A DNA stretch of 49,000 nucleotides from Neocallimastix lanati (nom. inval.) (taxonomy: Eukaryota; Neocallimastigomycota; Neocallimastigomycetes; Neocallimastigales; Neocallimastigaceae). The stretch is from positions 438,501 through 487,500 of the forward strand of contig JACVTC010000053.1 in assembly GCA_016946835.1 (NCBI GenBank). The letters run 5' to 3'. A program made the translations under genes and the position numbers. Under the pieces are notes generated by a model. That model saw only the letters and a list, made by a program, of their open reading frames with translations, was not told the DNA's origin and made no database searches. Below, piece by piece: positions 17,602-28,856 of this stretch; the first letter of the stretch is position 1; each line of letters opens with the position of its first letter.

Positions 17602-18909
17602 TTATCCGTTTGGGTATGTAATTCCTCTATTAGTAACTTCTTCAATGTTTGATAGTATTTTTATATTCTTAGATAAATTAATCCCTGTTCCACTATCAAT
17701 GATCCATGATTCTATATTGTTATCTTCCATAATATTATTTTCTTCTTTTAAGATTTCGGTAGTTACTTTATTTACCCTTATGTTCCTGGAAGTTATTGAA
17801 CTGTTATTAAAATTATCTTTTACACAATTAGTTTTTATATTGAAGCATAAGTCGAATGAAGGATCTGAATCTGAATTCGAATTGTTTTGTTCTTCATAAT
17901 TAACGTTATAAGATTTGAAGTTTCTTTTACTACCTTTCCTGTTTAAAGATGTTCTTTTAATTTTAATTTTGTTTCTTGACTTATTATTAATATTTTTCTT
18001 TTCTCCTCTATAGTTATTATTTGGTGAATTCGATGGATTGAAGAAACAGTTATCAGTAGTGTGCCCATTTTTATGGCAATATTGACAGTATTCGTTGGAA
18101 TTTGCTTCTTTATTAAAATTATATGGGAGTTTCCCATTTCGGACTCTATTAATTTGATCTTCGTGTTGATATGTTTCCTTGATTTCTACTCGTTTAATAC
18201 TTTTACTTTTCTTAATTATGGTACTTAGTTTTGTTATGTCTTCTTTTAAATCCTTAAATGTCTTTTCAACATATAGAAATGTAAATGAATATGCGATGCC
18301 GACTTTATTTAGTTCCTCTAAAGAATACAAGACTTTTGTTTCTTCACTTAGTTCTGGCTTATTTTGAGATTTTGCCTCTTTATTGTATTCTGTAAATAAT
18401 GAGTTAAGATTATCTAAATACAGTTTAAAGTCATCGTTTTCGATTTCTAGCTTTTTTATCTTCATTTCAATTTCAAATAATCTTGAAGGGCCTGTTTCTG
18501 AAAATCTTTCCTTTAATTCCTTTATCATTAAGTAGGCACTTGTACAATTATTTAATAAGCTTTTTGTATATTCGTCGAGGCTGTTTAATATTACAATTCT
18601 GACTGTACTGTCATATTTTAAATGTTTTTTATTTGTGTTTATATCTTTGATATTCTTTGATATATAATCACCCAATTCTTCAGAATCAAGGAATAATTTT
18701 AAGTCTGAATGCCATTTGTGAAAGTTTTCATTTGTAATTCTAAAGTTTTGAATGTGAAATTTATTAATTGTGTTGGTTTGAATATTTGGAGGTTCTACTT
18801 CGACAAGAGTATCATTCATTGTTGTACTCGATGTATTTTTAGTCTTTGTTGTCTTTGAAGAAGTTTTTGAAGAACTCCCCGTAACTGTTGAATTATCTGA
18901 TTTAGTCAT
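17602..18909 (-). CDS. copia gag with protease
   Basis: 435 codons from the ATG at 18909. A Ser/Thr-rich N-terminus precedes the UBN2-type capsid region (NFHKWHSDLKLFLD, then LKERFSETGPSRLFEIEMKI). A CX2CX4HX4C zinc knuckle, CQYCHKNGHTTDNC, lies near residue 273. The aspartic protease motif WIIDSGTG is near residue 401. The ORF ends at TAA right after ITYPNG, a position where copia polyproteins normally continue. The stop is most simply a nonsense mutation, because the same frame continues with conserved sequence. A translational stop separating gag-protease from pol is the alternative. Confidence 0.9.
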   Translation of the reverse strand: MTKSDNSTVTGSSSKTSSKTTKTKNTSSTTMNDTLVEVEPPNIQTNTINKFHIQNFRITNENFHKWHSDLKLFLDSEELGDYISKNIKDINTNKKHLKYDSTVRIVILNSLDEYTKSLLNNCTSAYLMIKELKERFSETGPSRLFEIEMKIKKLEIENDDFKLYLDNLNSLFTEYNKEAKSQNKPELSEETKVLYSLEELNKVGIAYSFTFLYVEKTFKDLKEDITKLSTIIKKSKSIKRVEIKETYQHEDQINRVRNGKLPYNFNKEANSNEYCQYCHKNGHTTDNCFFNPSNSPNNNYRGEKKNINNKSRNKIKIKRTSLNRKGSKRNFKSYNVNYEEQNNSNSDSDPSFDLCFNIKTNCVKDNFNNSSITSRNIRVNKVTTEILKEENNIMEDNNIESWIIDSGTGINLSKNIKILSNIEEVTNRGITYPNG

Positions 18910-19011
18910 TTTAATGTGGCTGCCAATATTTCTTTATTTTAATATTTAATGAATGTTTAATATTTAATATATTAGATTTTGATATCAGCAATTGTTAATG
19001 AATTATTGAGT

Positions 19012-19027
19012 CATGAGACTCTTAATC
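19012..19027 (-). promoter_or_regulatory. Primer-binding site, likely for a half tRNA-Lys(CUU)
   Basis: The sequence directly inside the 5' LTR, read on the plus strand, is CATGAGACTCTTAATC. This is the sense sequence of a eukaryotic tRNA-Lys(CUU) anticodon arm: A26, stem TGAGA, loop CTCTTAA, then T39-C40. The minus-strand template is therefore complementary to an internal tRNA segment, not to a 3' CCA end; no TGG follows the LTR. Known precedents are Drosophila copia and yeast Ty5 (5' halves of initiator tRNA-Met). Confidence 0.75.
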
Positions 19028-19294
19028 TGTTAAATATAACACTTAAATTCAGAAATGATATTTATATTTTATTATGTGTTTATTTATTTATTTATTTATT
19101 GCTTTTACATTTAGAAAGACCTTATTCATTTAAGAATATGTTATTACATGTTATTTATATTTATTTTCTAGTCTAACATTATTGGTAACATTTAACGTTA
19201 CACTGCATTATATTATCGAATAAAAAAATATTTTACACTTAATAATGTAGTATAATGTACAATGTAATTAAACACATAACTGTGATATTTAACA
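19028..19294 (-). repeat. 5' LTR of the copia element
   Basis: 267 bp, with the same termini as the left LTR. On the sense (minus) strand transcription would start here and run towards 13498. It differs from its partner only by one substitution and an 8-bp microsatellite length change. Confidence 0.96.
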
Positions 19295-19299
19295 ATTAT
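19295..19299. repeat. Target site duplication, right (ATTAT)
   Basis: ATTAT immediately follows the right LTR and pairs with 13493-13497. Confidence 0.85.
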
Positions 19300-19499
19300 T
19301 ATTATTATAATAAATAAAATTTTTAATTAAATTTAAAAAAAAAAAAAAAAAAAAAAATTTTTAATAATTTTATTTCATTTAATAATTTATATTTAAAAAA
19401 GGTTGCTACTGGTCCATTCTAAAGATGTGAATAACCACATATGATGTTTGTATTTTCATTGCTGCTATTGAATTGTCAGATTATATATTAATCAAATTA

Positions 19500-19508
19500 C
19501 TTCTATAT
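19500..19508. repeat. 9-bp target duplication, left (CTTCTATAT)
   Basis: CTTCTATAT directly precedes the foldback element and recurs at 19823-19831 directly after it. A 9-bp duplication is the usual Mutator-type footprint. Confidence 0.75.
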
Positions 19509-19822
19509 GGGAGTGGGGCATTTCGCCAATTATTTTGAAAGCATGAGGCGAATTAAAAAAATGTGGCATTTCGCCAAATTGCAATTCACCAAGTTGTATT
19601 TCGCCAATTTGAAAATTCTTAAATAAATATATAAATAAATAAATAAATAAATATTATTAATATTGAATAAAAACAAGTTAAAAAAATTATTTTGAATTTT
19701 TATTTATATATTCATTTATTTATATATATATACTCCACTTGGCAAAATGCAACACTTTAATACTACGCCACTTGGTGAAATGCAACCTGGCAAAATGCAA
19801 TTTGAGGAAATCCAACTCTCCT
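19509..19822. mobile_element. Small Mutator-like foldback/MITE element
   Basis: A 314-bp element with inverted arms and an AT-rich centre with no coding capacity. It starts GGGAGTGGGGCATTTCGCC and ends as the reverse complement of AGGAGAGTTGGATTTCCTC. The left arm has three contiguous 15-bp units at 19564-19608; the right arm has inverted units at 19738-19752 and three contiguous ones at 19771-19815. The unit consensus is close to TTGCATTTCGCCAAG. It is flanked by the 9-bp duplication, so it appears to have inserted as a unit. It must depend on a transposase encoded elsewhere; the Mutator assignment rests on the 9-bp footprint and arm length. Confidence 0.75.
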
Positions 19823-19831
19823 CTTCTATAT
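19823..19831. repeat. 9-bp target duplication, right (CTTCTATAT)
   Basis: Exact repeat of 19500-19508 immediately after the right arm of the foldback element. Confidence 0.75.
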
Positions 19832-20137
19832 ATATATATATATTTAATTAATAAAAAATTTAATAAAAAATAAAAAAATAAAAAATTAAAATAAAAATAA
19901 AATAAATAAGACCTTATCTATCTTTAATATTTATATTTTATTTGTAACTTAATATTTATTAATAAAAATTATTGTTATAATTATTTAATATTCAATAAAA
20001 AAAAAATAATAAATAATGTAATCCTTGTGATGTATTTTTATTCTCTGTCAAATTATAATGTTTATATATAAAAAAAAATAATATAGAATTTTCATAAAAA
20101 AAAAAAAAAACAATAAAAAAAAATAGTTTATTATTTA

Positions 20138-20203
<66 letters not shown>

Positions 20204-22294
20204 ATTTTTATAAATAATAGAGGTCCATCCACCCCTAAAAAAAAACAACAGAAAACAAAAAGAAAACCAAATAATTATCTTAAGAAGAAGAAGAAGAATC
20301 ATTTGAAATATATATATATAAATTTTAAATAAATAAGTAAATAAAAATATGAAATATATAAATGAATTGAATTATTAAAAATAAGCAAAAAAAAAAAAAA
20401 AATAAAAAAAAAATAAAAAATACAAAATAAATAAAAGAGAAGAAAAAAAAATAATTTTTTTTATCAATGTCATTGAATATATAGTTCAATAAAAAAAATA
20501 TGAATAAAAAAATAATGGAAAAAATTAAATAATAAAATAAAAAAAAAAATAAAAAAAAAAAAAAATAATCATTAAAACATATATATATATGTTTTAATGC
20601 TTATTTTATATATATATAATTATAAAAATAAAAATAATTAAGATAATGCTTCTTCATTATTTTATATTGTCAATTTTTTTAAAATAAAAGAAAAAAAAAA
20701 TTTTATTGAAAAATAATATTTTTTTTTTAAAAATTGAAATAGATTTGTTTTTGTTTACAAAAAAAAAAAGTTATTAATCAAATAATCATATATATATGTA
20801 TATATATTTATTTTGATATTTTAGTAACTTAAAAAAAAAAAAAAAATTGTAAAGTGAACAAAACTTTAATTAATAATATAACATTAATAGAAATCGTTAA
20901 TTAAAAGTTTAAGTATACTTTTAATTAAATGTTAATCCCTTTTTCTCATTTTTAAATATTTATAGAATAATAAAGAAATAAATAGACATCATATTTTTTT
21001 TATACTCTTGAGATAAAGATAAAAAAAAATAAAATAAAATTTTATTATATTTTTATTATATTTTTACTATATTTTATAGTTTTTTTTTGTCTCAAAAATA
21101 AAATAAAATAAAATAAAATAAAAAAAAAAAAAAAAAAAAAAAAAGAAATTTCTAAATATATAATATGTAAATTTATTATTATTATTATTTTATTATTATT
21201 ATTATTATTTTAATTATTATTATACTAGAAGTAATATTAAAACAATAAAATGGTGAAATTTTATATACCTAATTATTTATTATTATTATTATCTAAATTA
21301 TTATTTGTTGTAGTATTATTAGTTATAATATTATTTGTTATTGTATTAGTAGTAGTGTTATGAAAAATATTCAAAAAATGTTTATCATTTATATAAATAT
21401 TTCTAATAGCTTAATAATTTAAAAAATCATAAATATAAAAATTTATAAAAATATCTTTTTCCTTTTTTTTTTTTTAATTAAAGGTCAAATTTTAATATAT
21501 ATTAATTTTTTTTTTAAGAAACCTTCTTTTTTTTTTTTTTTTAATTATATACATTTATTATGTATATATATATTTTATTTAATTATTGATCATAAATTTA
21601 CCAAACTTTAAAAAAATAAAAAAATAAAAAATAAAAATCTTTGGTTTTTATACCAAAACTATATATCCAAAAAAAATAAACTTTAAATTTATATTTAAAT
21701 GTATTTATTTGATACAATCTAAAATTAATTGAATTATATTATTTAATATAATTTATAATTTATAATGCTTTCTTTGTTAACACCCAAAATAAATATATGT
21801 ATTATATATATTTATACATGAATAATAATAATATTTGTATTTATCCACTTTAATTATAAATATTTTTTTAATTTTTAGTAATACTTTTAGTGACTGACTT
21901 ATTTTATTATTTTTAGCTTAATAAACATTATTATTAATTTTTTTTTGTTACTTTTGTTACTTTTGTTTTAATTTGTATTTATAATTATTTTTTATTTTCT
22001 ATTCTCTTTTATTAAATATATATAAAAACTTTTTTTTTTTTTTTTTATATAAATTTTTTTTTTAAATTTTTTTTTATTAGAAATTATTTTATTATAAATA
22101 ATTTTTTCAGTAGTAATAATTGTATATTTATATTGTAAACTATATTATATATATACATAAATATATACTGTTATATAATAATAAAGAAAGAATAAAAATA
22201 ATATAAAAAAGATAATTAAATAAAAAAAAAAAAAAGAAGAAGAAGAGAAGAGAAAAGAAGAGAAGAGAAGAAATAATACTAATAAGAAAAAAAA
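19832..22294. other. Intergenic region upstream of the prominin-like gene
   Basis: No gene supported. Contents are a (TTA)n array at about 20144-20201, a 30-bp perfect palindrome at 20570-20599, many A/T-runs, and a GA-rich purine tract at 22232-22272 just before the start codon of the next gene. That tract may belong to its 5' leader. Confidence 0.65.
20570..20599. repeat. 30-bp perfect palindrome
   Basis: CATTAAAACAT, then (AT)n, then ATGTTTTAATG reads the same on both strands. It could extrude as a cruciform or form a terminator-like hairpin. No gene is adjacent. Confidence 0.8.
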
Positions 22295-22644
22295 ATGACT
22301 AAAACAATAAATTTTAAGTATTATTTTACATTGATATTCATTACAAGTTATTTAATTTTTATCACAATCTTATCATTGAAATCTGTCCCTACGGTTGACA
22401 ATCAAAGTAATTAATATATAATATATATAAATAATATATATATATTATTTTTTTTTAAAAACATAAAAAAAGTATTAGTTAAAATAAGTTATATACATAA
22501 ATATATAAAAGACAACATGAATACACAATCAAACAATAAAATAAAATAATAATAATAAAAAAAAAAAAAAAAGAAAGTTGGAAAAAAATTTAGAAAAAGA
22601 AACAGTCATATATAATTATATTCTTTTTTTTAATAAAATTTATA

Positions 22645-22732
<88 letters not shown>

Positions 22733-22734
22733 AC

Positions 22735-22768
<34 letters not shown>

Positions 22769-24080
22769 ATTAATTATTTTTACATAAATTATTTTATATT
22801 CATAATGATGGGAAAAAAAATTAGATCAATTATTAAAAAGAGCTGAAAATGATGAGATTGAAATTTTCACACCAGAAGAAAAATCTAAATATGTTGATTC
22901 AGGTAAATTTAGGTCTAATATTGCTAATAGCCCATTTTCATTTATACATGTTATGTGGTCTTCAATTGCATCTGGTTTTAGAGCAATATATAAAATATCT
23001 AAAGAAGATTTAATTGAAGTTTCAGAAACTGATATAGAAAATGTTGATGCCTCCAGTATTTTTAGTACAATGTCTGGAATTCCAGGACTTACTGTATGTT
23101 TTGAAACAATATAAATAAAATAATAATATATATATATATATATTTTTTTCTTTATATTTTTTTATATTCTATTCTATTCTATTGTATTGTAAAAAAAAAA
23201 AAAAAAAAAAAAAAATGAAAAATAAATTTTATTGTTATAAAATTGTAACAATAATTATTATATCTATAATTTTCATATAACAAAAAACATCAATAATAGT
23301 AATATAATATTAAATTTTAATTTTTTTTTTTTTTTTAAACTACACTTTTGAATCTATAGTTATTATTAATTGTAATAATAATATTTTTAATCACAGCCCT
23401 ATTAGTTAATCTAGTTTGTTGTCCACTCTACACAATAATTGTATCATGTTGTGTAAAAACAAATTATAAATATGGTACTAATTATAGACCAGGAAAAATT
23501 CTTTGTGGTAAAATTTACTTTGGAGTATTTAGTTTTCTATTAACGTAAGTATATAATATATAAAATATATATATATATATTTATTTATTTATTAATATTA
23601 AAAATTTAAATATTAAAAATTAGAAATTTAAAAAATTAATAAAGCAAATTAAAAAAATAAAAATAATATAAAACTACATATTAATATAAAAATTTTTACT
23701 TTTTCTATTAATATAAAAAACTTTTTATGAATAATTTTTTTTTTAAAAAAAAAAAAAAATAAAATAAAAATAAATATTAATTTCATATAATATTATATAT
23801 ATATATCAAAATAATTTAACATTAATTAATTAAAGATTTGCACCGTTATTCGGTTTAATGGGCTACTCCACTATTAATAATAGTGTTGATATAATTGCTA
23901 AAAGTGGAAGAACATTAATTTCTGATGTAGATACATTCATTGATGATACTCAATACTGTATGATATAAATAATATTTTGAATTTTAATTTAATTTATTAT
24001 TATTATTATTATTAATTTTTTTAGTTATAATATTTAATATTAATTATCTTATATATATATAAATATATATTATTAATTTT

Positions 24081-24117
<37 letters not shown>

Positions 24118-25413
24118 TAATCAATTATATAGTCTTATCAAATAAAACGGCTCCAATTATTATTGATACAGTTCATGGTATCTCATAATTTAAATAAATA
24201 TATACATAAACTTAAAAATGAATATATGTTATTTATAGAAAATATATATAAGTCATATATTAAATTAAATTAATTTTGTTTTTTGTTTGTAATAATAGAA
24301 CAAGTATTAGATCCAATTATTGAAGATATTGAAACTGATATTATAAATCCAGCATTAGATATATATAATAATGCAGTGGATACAATAAATACAATAATAC
24401 CATTTTTCGGTGAAATAAATGATACTTTAAATAATAATGGTTATCCAATTTTTGATGGTAAAATATATTTAAAAAAAAAAAAAATTTTTTTTATAAACTA
24501 ATTTATATATTGTTAATATCTTTGAATATAATACTAAAGCATTTTTATTATTATTATTACTATTTCTTTTTTCTTTTCTTTTTTTTTAAAAAAAAAAGAT
24601 TTAGATAAAATAATTAGTGATATGAAAACTGATTATCCAAATTTGGAAAAAGTTAATAACAATGATATAGGAAAAAAAGCAAACGAAGGTAAAGAAAAAC
24701 TTGTTGAAGCACAAAATATGATTAATTCTGTAAGTGATATGGTTAAAGAAGCAAAAGATGAATTAGAAAAAAATAACGTTAACGATATGTATAATAAAGC
24801 TGTTGATACAATTAATGAAGCTTTTGAAATGTGTATGTATAAAAAATATAGATATGAATCTATATAACATGTACAAAATAAAGTTCAATATAATATAATA
24901 AAGATATTAAAGATTAAAATTTTTTCGAATTATATTTATTGTATCAACTTTGATATAATATTTTCTATATATATTTTATATAGTGGATTCTATAACCTCT
25001 ACATTTAGTAATATTAGTTTAGATTCTGTTAAAGAATCACTTAATAAAGCTGATGAAACAATTCAAGATATTGAAGGTTATAAAAAGGACACCGATGATT
25101 ATCATGCTAATTTAGGTTACATGGCATTATTTGCTTTGGTTTCACTCTTTTCAATAGTTTTAATTATTTTTGCGTTAACTAAAGTACATATGGGTGTAAA
25201 AATGTATGTATTAATAATAAGTATCTCTATTATTATTATTATTATTATTAACCTCTTATTCATTAAATATATTTTAATATAATTAATACTTTTTTTTTTA
25301 TATAAAACTTAATCTTGGACGTTAATAGTTCATTAATTGCATGTATTCCTTGTGGTGCCATATTTTGGATTATTACTAGTAAGACTTTATATATAATGAT
25401 AAATAGAATTGAT

Positions 25414-25448
<35 letters not shown>

Positions 25449-27311
25449 TTAACAAAGAAAAAAAAAAAAAAAAAAAAAAATCATTGAAATATGAAATATA
25501 ATTTTAACATTATGCTATATATATATATATATATATATTATTTTTATATTATTTTTTATTTTTTATTTCTATATAGTATTATTTATATTTATTTCAGTTT
25601 TAATTAGTCAAACATGTAATAATGTATATGATTTAGATACGGTTACAATAAATAAAATTGTGAAGAATTTAAAAATTGAGGAAGGAGAGGATCTAATTCC
25701 ATTTGAATTTGAATTTAAAACGTTTTCCAGCATGTTAAAATCATGTGCAAATGATGATAGTACTGATATTTCTATTTGGAAGGTTTTAGATCAACCTGAA
25801 TATAAAGATTTAATTAAGACAACCTGTAGTATCATTGAAAAATATGTAAGTTCAGATGAAATTCCTTTAAATTGTACGACAAAAGATGGAAAACAAATCG
25901 ATACCAAAAATGGTTTAATTTCCAGTTTTATTGATTCAGTTAATATTACAGGAAAAGTTATTGATGAATTTGATAACTTTGACCTTACAGAAAGGTATAT
26001 ATATATAAAATATTTTTAATTATAAATATAGATATATGTAACTTTTTTTTTTAAAAAAAATATATAATCATTAATAATTAATTAATATCGATATTAGTTT
26101 AGGAAATATAAATGAATTGGATATAGAAATTCAAGATAAATATGAAGTAGAAAATATTACAGTTGAAGGAATTGCAAAGGAGTTCTATGATAAAACTAGT
26201 GAGTATTGTCAAAAGTTTGGTCGTTTGTTTAATGAACCTGGTAATATATTAAGTTTAATATAATATCTAGTATTTTTTATAATTAATATAATTATTATTT
26301 GTAAATTTTTTTTATATACATATACTTACACCTATATGAAAATAATTATGATATATTTCAAAATAGGTTGTACTGAAGAAAAATTACAAGATTATTATGA
26401 TCGATTTCTTAAGATTGAGACAGATGTAAGTAATCTTAACAATACAATCCAAGTAGAAATCAAAGATTTAAATACTAATATTATACCAAAAGTTAAGGTA
26501 AATATTATTATATCTCTTTATATTATTTTAATATATAAAGCAATAATAATTTATATATATTTGATATTTATAATAAAATATTATATATTAAAAATAATAA
26601 TAATAATAATAATTAATAGGATATACAAGTTGATTTAAATAATTTTATTTCTACAATTAAAACAAAAGTGGATACAATTATTGATAAAGCCATTAATCTT
26701 GTAGAGTTATATCTTGATTAAAAAAAATTTTTTTTTATTTTGTTTTTATAAATATTTATATTTTAGTTTTTTATAATAATAATAAATTTAATTATTATTA
26801 AAAATTGTTTTATAATAATAATATTTTTAACTAATATTATATTTATATTTATATATATATATATAAATATATATATGTATATACATATATATATTTATAC
26901 AGATTAAAACTAAGCAGTATACCTTGTTTGAATCAGTTATTGATCAAACATTTGGTAATGCAACACAATGTCAAACATGGAGTCAAGATGTTTGGATTAT
27001 ATCAAACTCAGTATGTCATGGAGTTCCGTAAGTTTTATTTTAAAAATTTACTTAAAAGGAAATTTTATAATTTTTTTTTATACATAACATATATATTTAT
27101 AATAATAATTTTATTAAATTTTAATATATTTTTTATATTACTTATAAATTAATTAAATGTTAATAATGTTAATAATAACCAACTATTAATAATAATAATG
27201 ATAATGATAATAACGGACTATAAAAATAATATTAATAACCAACTATAACATAAATAATAATAATTGTATAATTCTAATTATAATAACAATTGAAAAAAAA
27301 ATTATAATAAC

Positions 27312-27342
<31 letters not shown>

Positions 27343-28263
27343 TTATAATAACAATTAAAAAAAAAAAAAAAAAAAAAAAATTTTAATAACAATCGAAAAA
27401 AAAAAAAAAAAAAAAAAAGTGGTGGTACTGATGTTATATGGTGGTCTGCCGTAATTATTGCCTTTTTATTAACATTTAATATGTGTGGTGGTATACAATT
27501 AATGACCTATACCGTTGCATCAAGAAAGTATAATGGAGTGGACCAAGAAGCTTCCAATGAAAAAGAATATGAAAAGGCGTCTAATAAGACAACAGAAGAG
27601 AAAATACTTAAATCAAATAAAGATGAAGGAGGTTCTGATGGAGGAATAACGAAGGATGTCATTAAGACTAATGTTATGAATGATTTGAATAATATTAGTA
27701 AGTATAATGCAGATCTTGATAATGGTGAAGAAACCCAAAGAACTGAATTAAATAATGAATTAAAGGATGCCATTAAAAGACAATCTATGGCTACACCATC
27801 AGAACAATTTGATGCTTTATTAGCTGATGGTCCAAAATCAAATTATGTACCGGATACAACATTTAATAATGATGATGATGATGATAATGATAGAAATAAT
27901 AATAATAGTAGTAATGAATTAAATGATGAAGATGAAAATGAAGGAAGAAATAATGATGACAATGAAGAAGAAGAAAATTCAGATGAAGGTAATGACAATG
28001 ATAATGAAAATGAAAATAGAGATGAAGATGGCGAAAGTAAAGAAGAAGATAATGGACAAAGAGGAGGTAATGAAAGTGATGAAGATAACAACCAAAATAG
28101 AGTAAATCTTGGAAATGATGAGATTGGAGAGAGTGATTTAAGCTTTGCAGATTGCCATGATGAAGAAGTAAGACAATCAGGTATTGTAAATGGCAATAAT
28201 GCTCAAAGTAATGACAATATGCATGATATAATTGATAATTATGATGATTCCGATTATCAATAA
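22295..28263 (+). CDS. Prominin-like pentaspan membrane protein, 15 exons
   Basis: Exons: 22295-22406, 22825-23093, 23360-23544, 23836-23957, 24133-24177, 24299-24457, 24599-24832, 24984-25203, 25329-25378, 25577-25994, 26098-26240, 26367-26497, 26620-26700, 26903-27027 and 27420-28263. The phases close to 3138 nt (1045 aa). The exon 13 donor (GTAGAG at 26701) is the least certain. The layout is a signal or anchor at residues 9-29, spans near 128-152, 176-200, 420-441, 449-480 and 769-790, and two large loops rich in predicted helix between spans 2-3 and 4-5. The loop between spans 1 and 2 is Cys-rich (CCPLY, then SCC). A Cys pair precedes the last span (TQCQTW ... NSVCHGVP). This is the topology of prominins, cholesterol-binding proteins of membrane protrusions. 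A 250-residue tail rich in Asp, Glu and Asn follows. Fungal Prm1-type fusion proteins are an alternative. Confidence 0.75.
22647..22731. repeat. (TTA)n microsatellite in intron 1 of the prominin-like gene
   Basis: About 28 uninterrupted TTA units followed by T- and A-runs, shortly before the exon 2 acceptor at 22824. Confidence 0.9.
27276..27419 (+). repeat. Tandem A-tract repeats abutting a splice acceptor
   Basis: Four imperfect copies of a unit (ATTATAATAACAATTRA plus a run of A) end in about 22 A followed by the AG of the exon 15 acceptor. The intron end therefore has A-runs where a pyrimidine tract would be expected. Confidence 0.8.
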
Positions 28264-28738
28264 ATATATTAATAAATAAAAATATCTTTATGTATATGTA
28301 GTATTTTTATTACTATCAAAAAAAAAAAAAAAAAAAAAAAAAAATGAAGATGTAAAGAAATTTATATATATAAAGATAAATTAAGAAATATTTCTTTATG
28401 TCTTTATGTATATATATATATATTAAAATATATTTATTAAATTTTTGACATATAGATAAAAAGAAGTAGTATTAATTAAAATAATATATATGTATATATG
28501 TATATTTATAGATATATAAAAATATATACAAAAAAAAAAAATAATAATATATATTTAAATATTTGTATATCTCTTAAAATATTATATAATAATATTAATA
28601 TTTTTATCCTGTATTTATGTATTTATTGTATATAAATTAATTTAAATAATATATAATAAAGTTTAATAAATTAATATATAATATATTTTTATAATTATTT
28701 CATTATGTAAAGAGTTATTTAAAATTATTTATAAAATA
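28264..28738. other. 3' flank of the prominin-like gene
   Basis: A+T-rich sequence with an A-run at about 28319-28344 and (TA)n. No gene is visible. The transcript end is expected here. Confidence 0.65.
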
Positions 28739-28856
28739 TGTTAAATATTAATTGTTACATTACACTATATTATTATGTGTAAAATAGTTTTATTCGATAG
28801 TACAAAGCAGTGTATTGTTAAATGTTACCAATAATGTTAGATTACTATAGAAAATG
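28739..28856 (+). mobile_element. Truncated copia-type LTR fragment
   Basis: It begins TGTTAAATATTA and follows the sense strand of the copia LTR described at 19028-19294 with moderate divergence. Shared blocks are 'tgtaaaata', 'ttattcgata', 'cagtgta', 'gttaaatgttaccaataatg' and 'ttaga'. It stops after about 118 bp at a junction with LINE sequence. It is the 5' end of an LTR in plus orientation, opposite to the full element. Confidence 0.85.

Larger units (their letters stand above)
13498..19294 (-). mobile_element. Ty1/copia LTR retrotransposon, full length, near-intact
   Basis: A 5797-bp element read on the minus strand. It has two LTRs with TGTTAAATAT...ATATTTAACA ends, ATTAT target duplications, a primer-binding site next to the 5' LTR and a polypurine tract next to the 3' LTR. 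The gag-pol order is capsid, zinc knuckle, protease, integrase, RT, RNase H, which is the copia order. The LTRs differ by one substitution and by two TTTA units, so the insertion is recent. The coding region is broken by one TAA and one frameshift. Confidence 0.96.

Noticed and set aside
13932-18367. Several plus-strand frames across the copia element (for example 13932-14243, 15837-16091, 17570-17899)
   Set aside because: Shadows of the minus-strand gag-pol; no motifs.
19008-19027. Possible tRNA-Lys gene
   Set aside because: Only the anticodon arm is present; there are no acceptor, D-loop or T arms around it, and it ends exactly at an LTR. It is read as a primer-binding site.
19564-19815. 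CRISPR-like regularly spaced repeats
   Set aside because: The 15-bp units are contiguous or inverted, without spacers, in a eukaryotic genome; the foldback transposon explanation fits.
27843-28196. 117-codon antisense frame rich in Ser/Leu
   Set aside because: Mirror of the acidic GAT/GAA-rich tail of the prominin-like gene; no independent start or motif.
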